NCBI GenBank assembly: GCA_900318855.1
Contig: ONMG01000007.1
Span: forward strand, 1 to 7,173
Length of the DNA stretch: 7,173 nucleotides
Origin: an uncultured Prevotella sp.
GTDB lineage: Bacteria; Bacteroidota; Bacteroidia; Bacteroidales; Bacteroidaceae
Direction: 5' to 3'
The notes below the pieces were generated by a model, which worked only from the letters and a program-made list of their open reading frames with translations, was not told where the DNA came from and ran no database searches. Shown here piece by piece: positions 7,041-7,173 of this stretch. Positions within the stretch are counted from its first letter, which is position 1. Each line of letters begins with the position of its first letter. The translations under genes and the position numbers were made by a program.

Positions 7041-7076
7041 AAGGCCGGCTCCCCATCCAATGGGGCCGGCCTTTTT
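7041..7076 (+). terminator. Intrinsic terminator of the giant gene
   Basis: AAGGCCGG…CCCCA (7041-7055) pairs with TGGGGCCGGCCTT (7061-7073), giving 13 base pairs with a two-base CT bulge and a 5-nt loop (TCCAA). A run of five T follows at 7072-7076. It lies 24 nt after the stop codon and has the form of a Rho-independent terminator, ending the transcript after this single gene. Confidence 0.9.
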
Positions 7077-7173
7077 GCTGCCATTATGGTGGAAGACAAC
7101 GGCATCCGGACCTCCAGACTTCTTCACTTTTTTGAGAAAGCTCTATAACGCACTGATAATCAATGTTAGTTAA
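7077..7173. other. Downstream intergenic tail without a gene
   Basis: No frame or RNA is supported here. The last bases include TGATAATCA, a small inverted repeat with a one-base centre, followed by TGTTAGTTAA. The sequence at 7156-7172 resembles 123-139 at 15 of 17 positions. Confidence 0.5.

Noticed and set aside
7085..7140. Second terminator or small RNA after the main terminator
   Set aside because: There is a run of six T at 7129-7134 but no stable stem directly before it.

Overview
The window looks like a Bacteroidetes chromosome segment, most likely from the Prevotella group. The reasons are a promoter matching the Bacteroidetes TAnnTTTG type, an A/T-rich leader without a strong Shine-Dalgarno sequence, a huge exported protein built from GLUG-type beta-helix repeats, and a C-terminal tail (YNVAGQQV...GKKFMLK) of the kind seen on many Prevotella secreted proteins. 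The assignment comes from these signatures, not from a database match.

Layout. Positions 1-885 hold no convincing intact gene. Within them are weak minus-strand reading frames at the left edge, three 23-nt tandem repeats followed by an inverted partial copy (265-344), a minus-strand frame that could be a frameshifted gene remnant (332-702), a good promoter (759-790) and a leader that can fold into an H-type pseudoknot (811-861). Positions 886-7017 are one complete gene for a 2043-residue secreted protein. A strong intrinsic terminator follows at 7041-7076. The last ~97 bases carry no recognisable gene.

The transcription unit appears monocistronic: promoter, structured leader, giant gene, terminator. 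The protein has a signal peptide, a helical then very basic N-terminal stalk, two copies of a small beta domain, and three successive modules. Each module is a GLUG-type beta-helix closed by a YPVLK cap and followed by an Ig-like domain of ~85-95 residues. The tail resembles a type IX secretion sorting signal. It is probably a surface-exposed or released adhesin or ligand-binding protein. No catalytic motif was recognised and the ligand is unknown.

I did not find a multi-gene system. The most checkable oddities are the candidate leader pseudoknot, a 14-nt out-of-frame tandem duplication near the start of the gene that could switch it off by slippage, a ladder of cysteines every 28-30 residues in the third beta-helix, and the possible gene remnant upstream.
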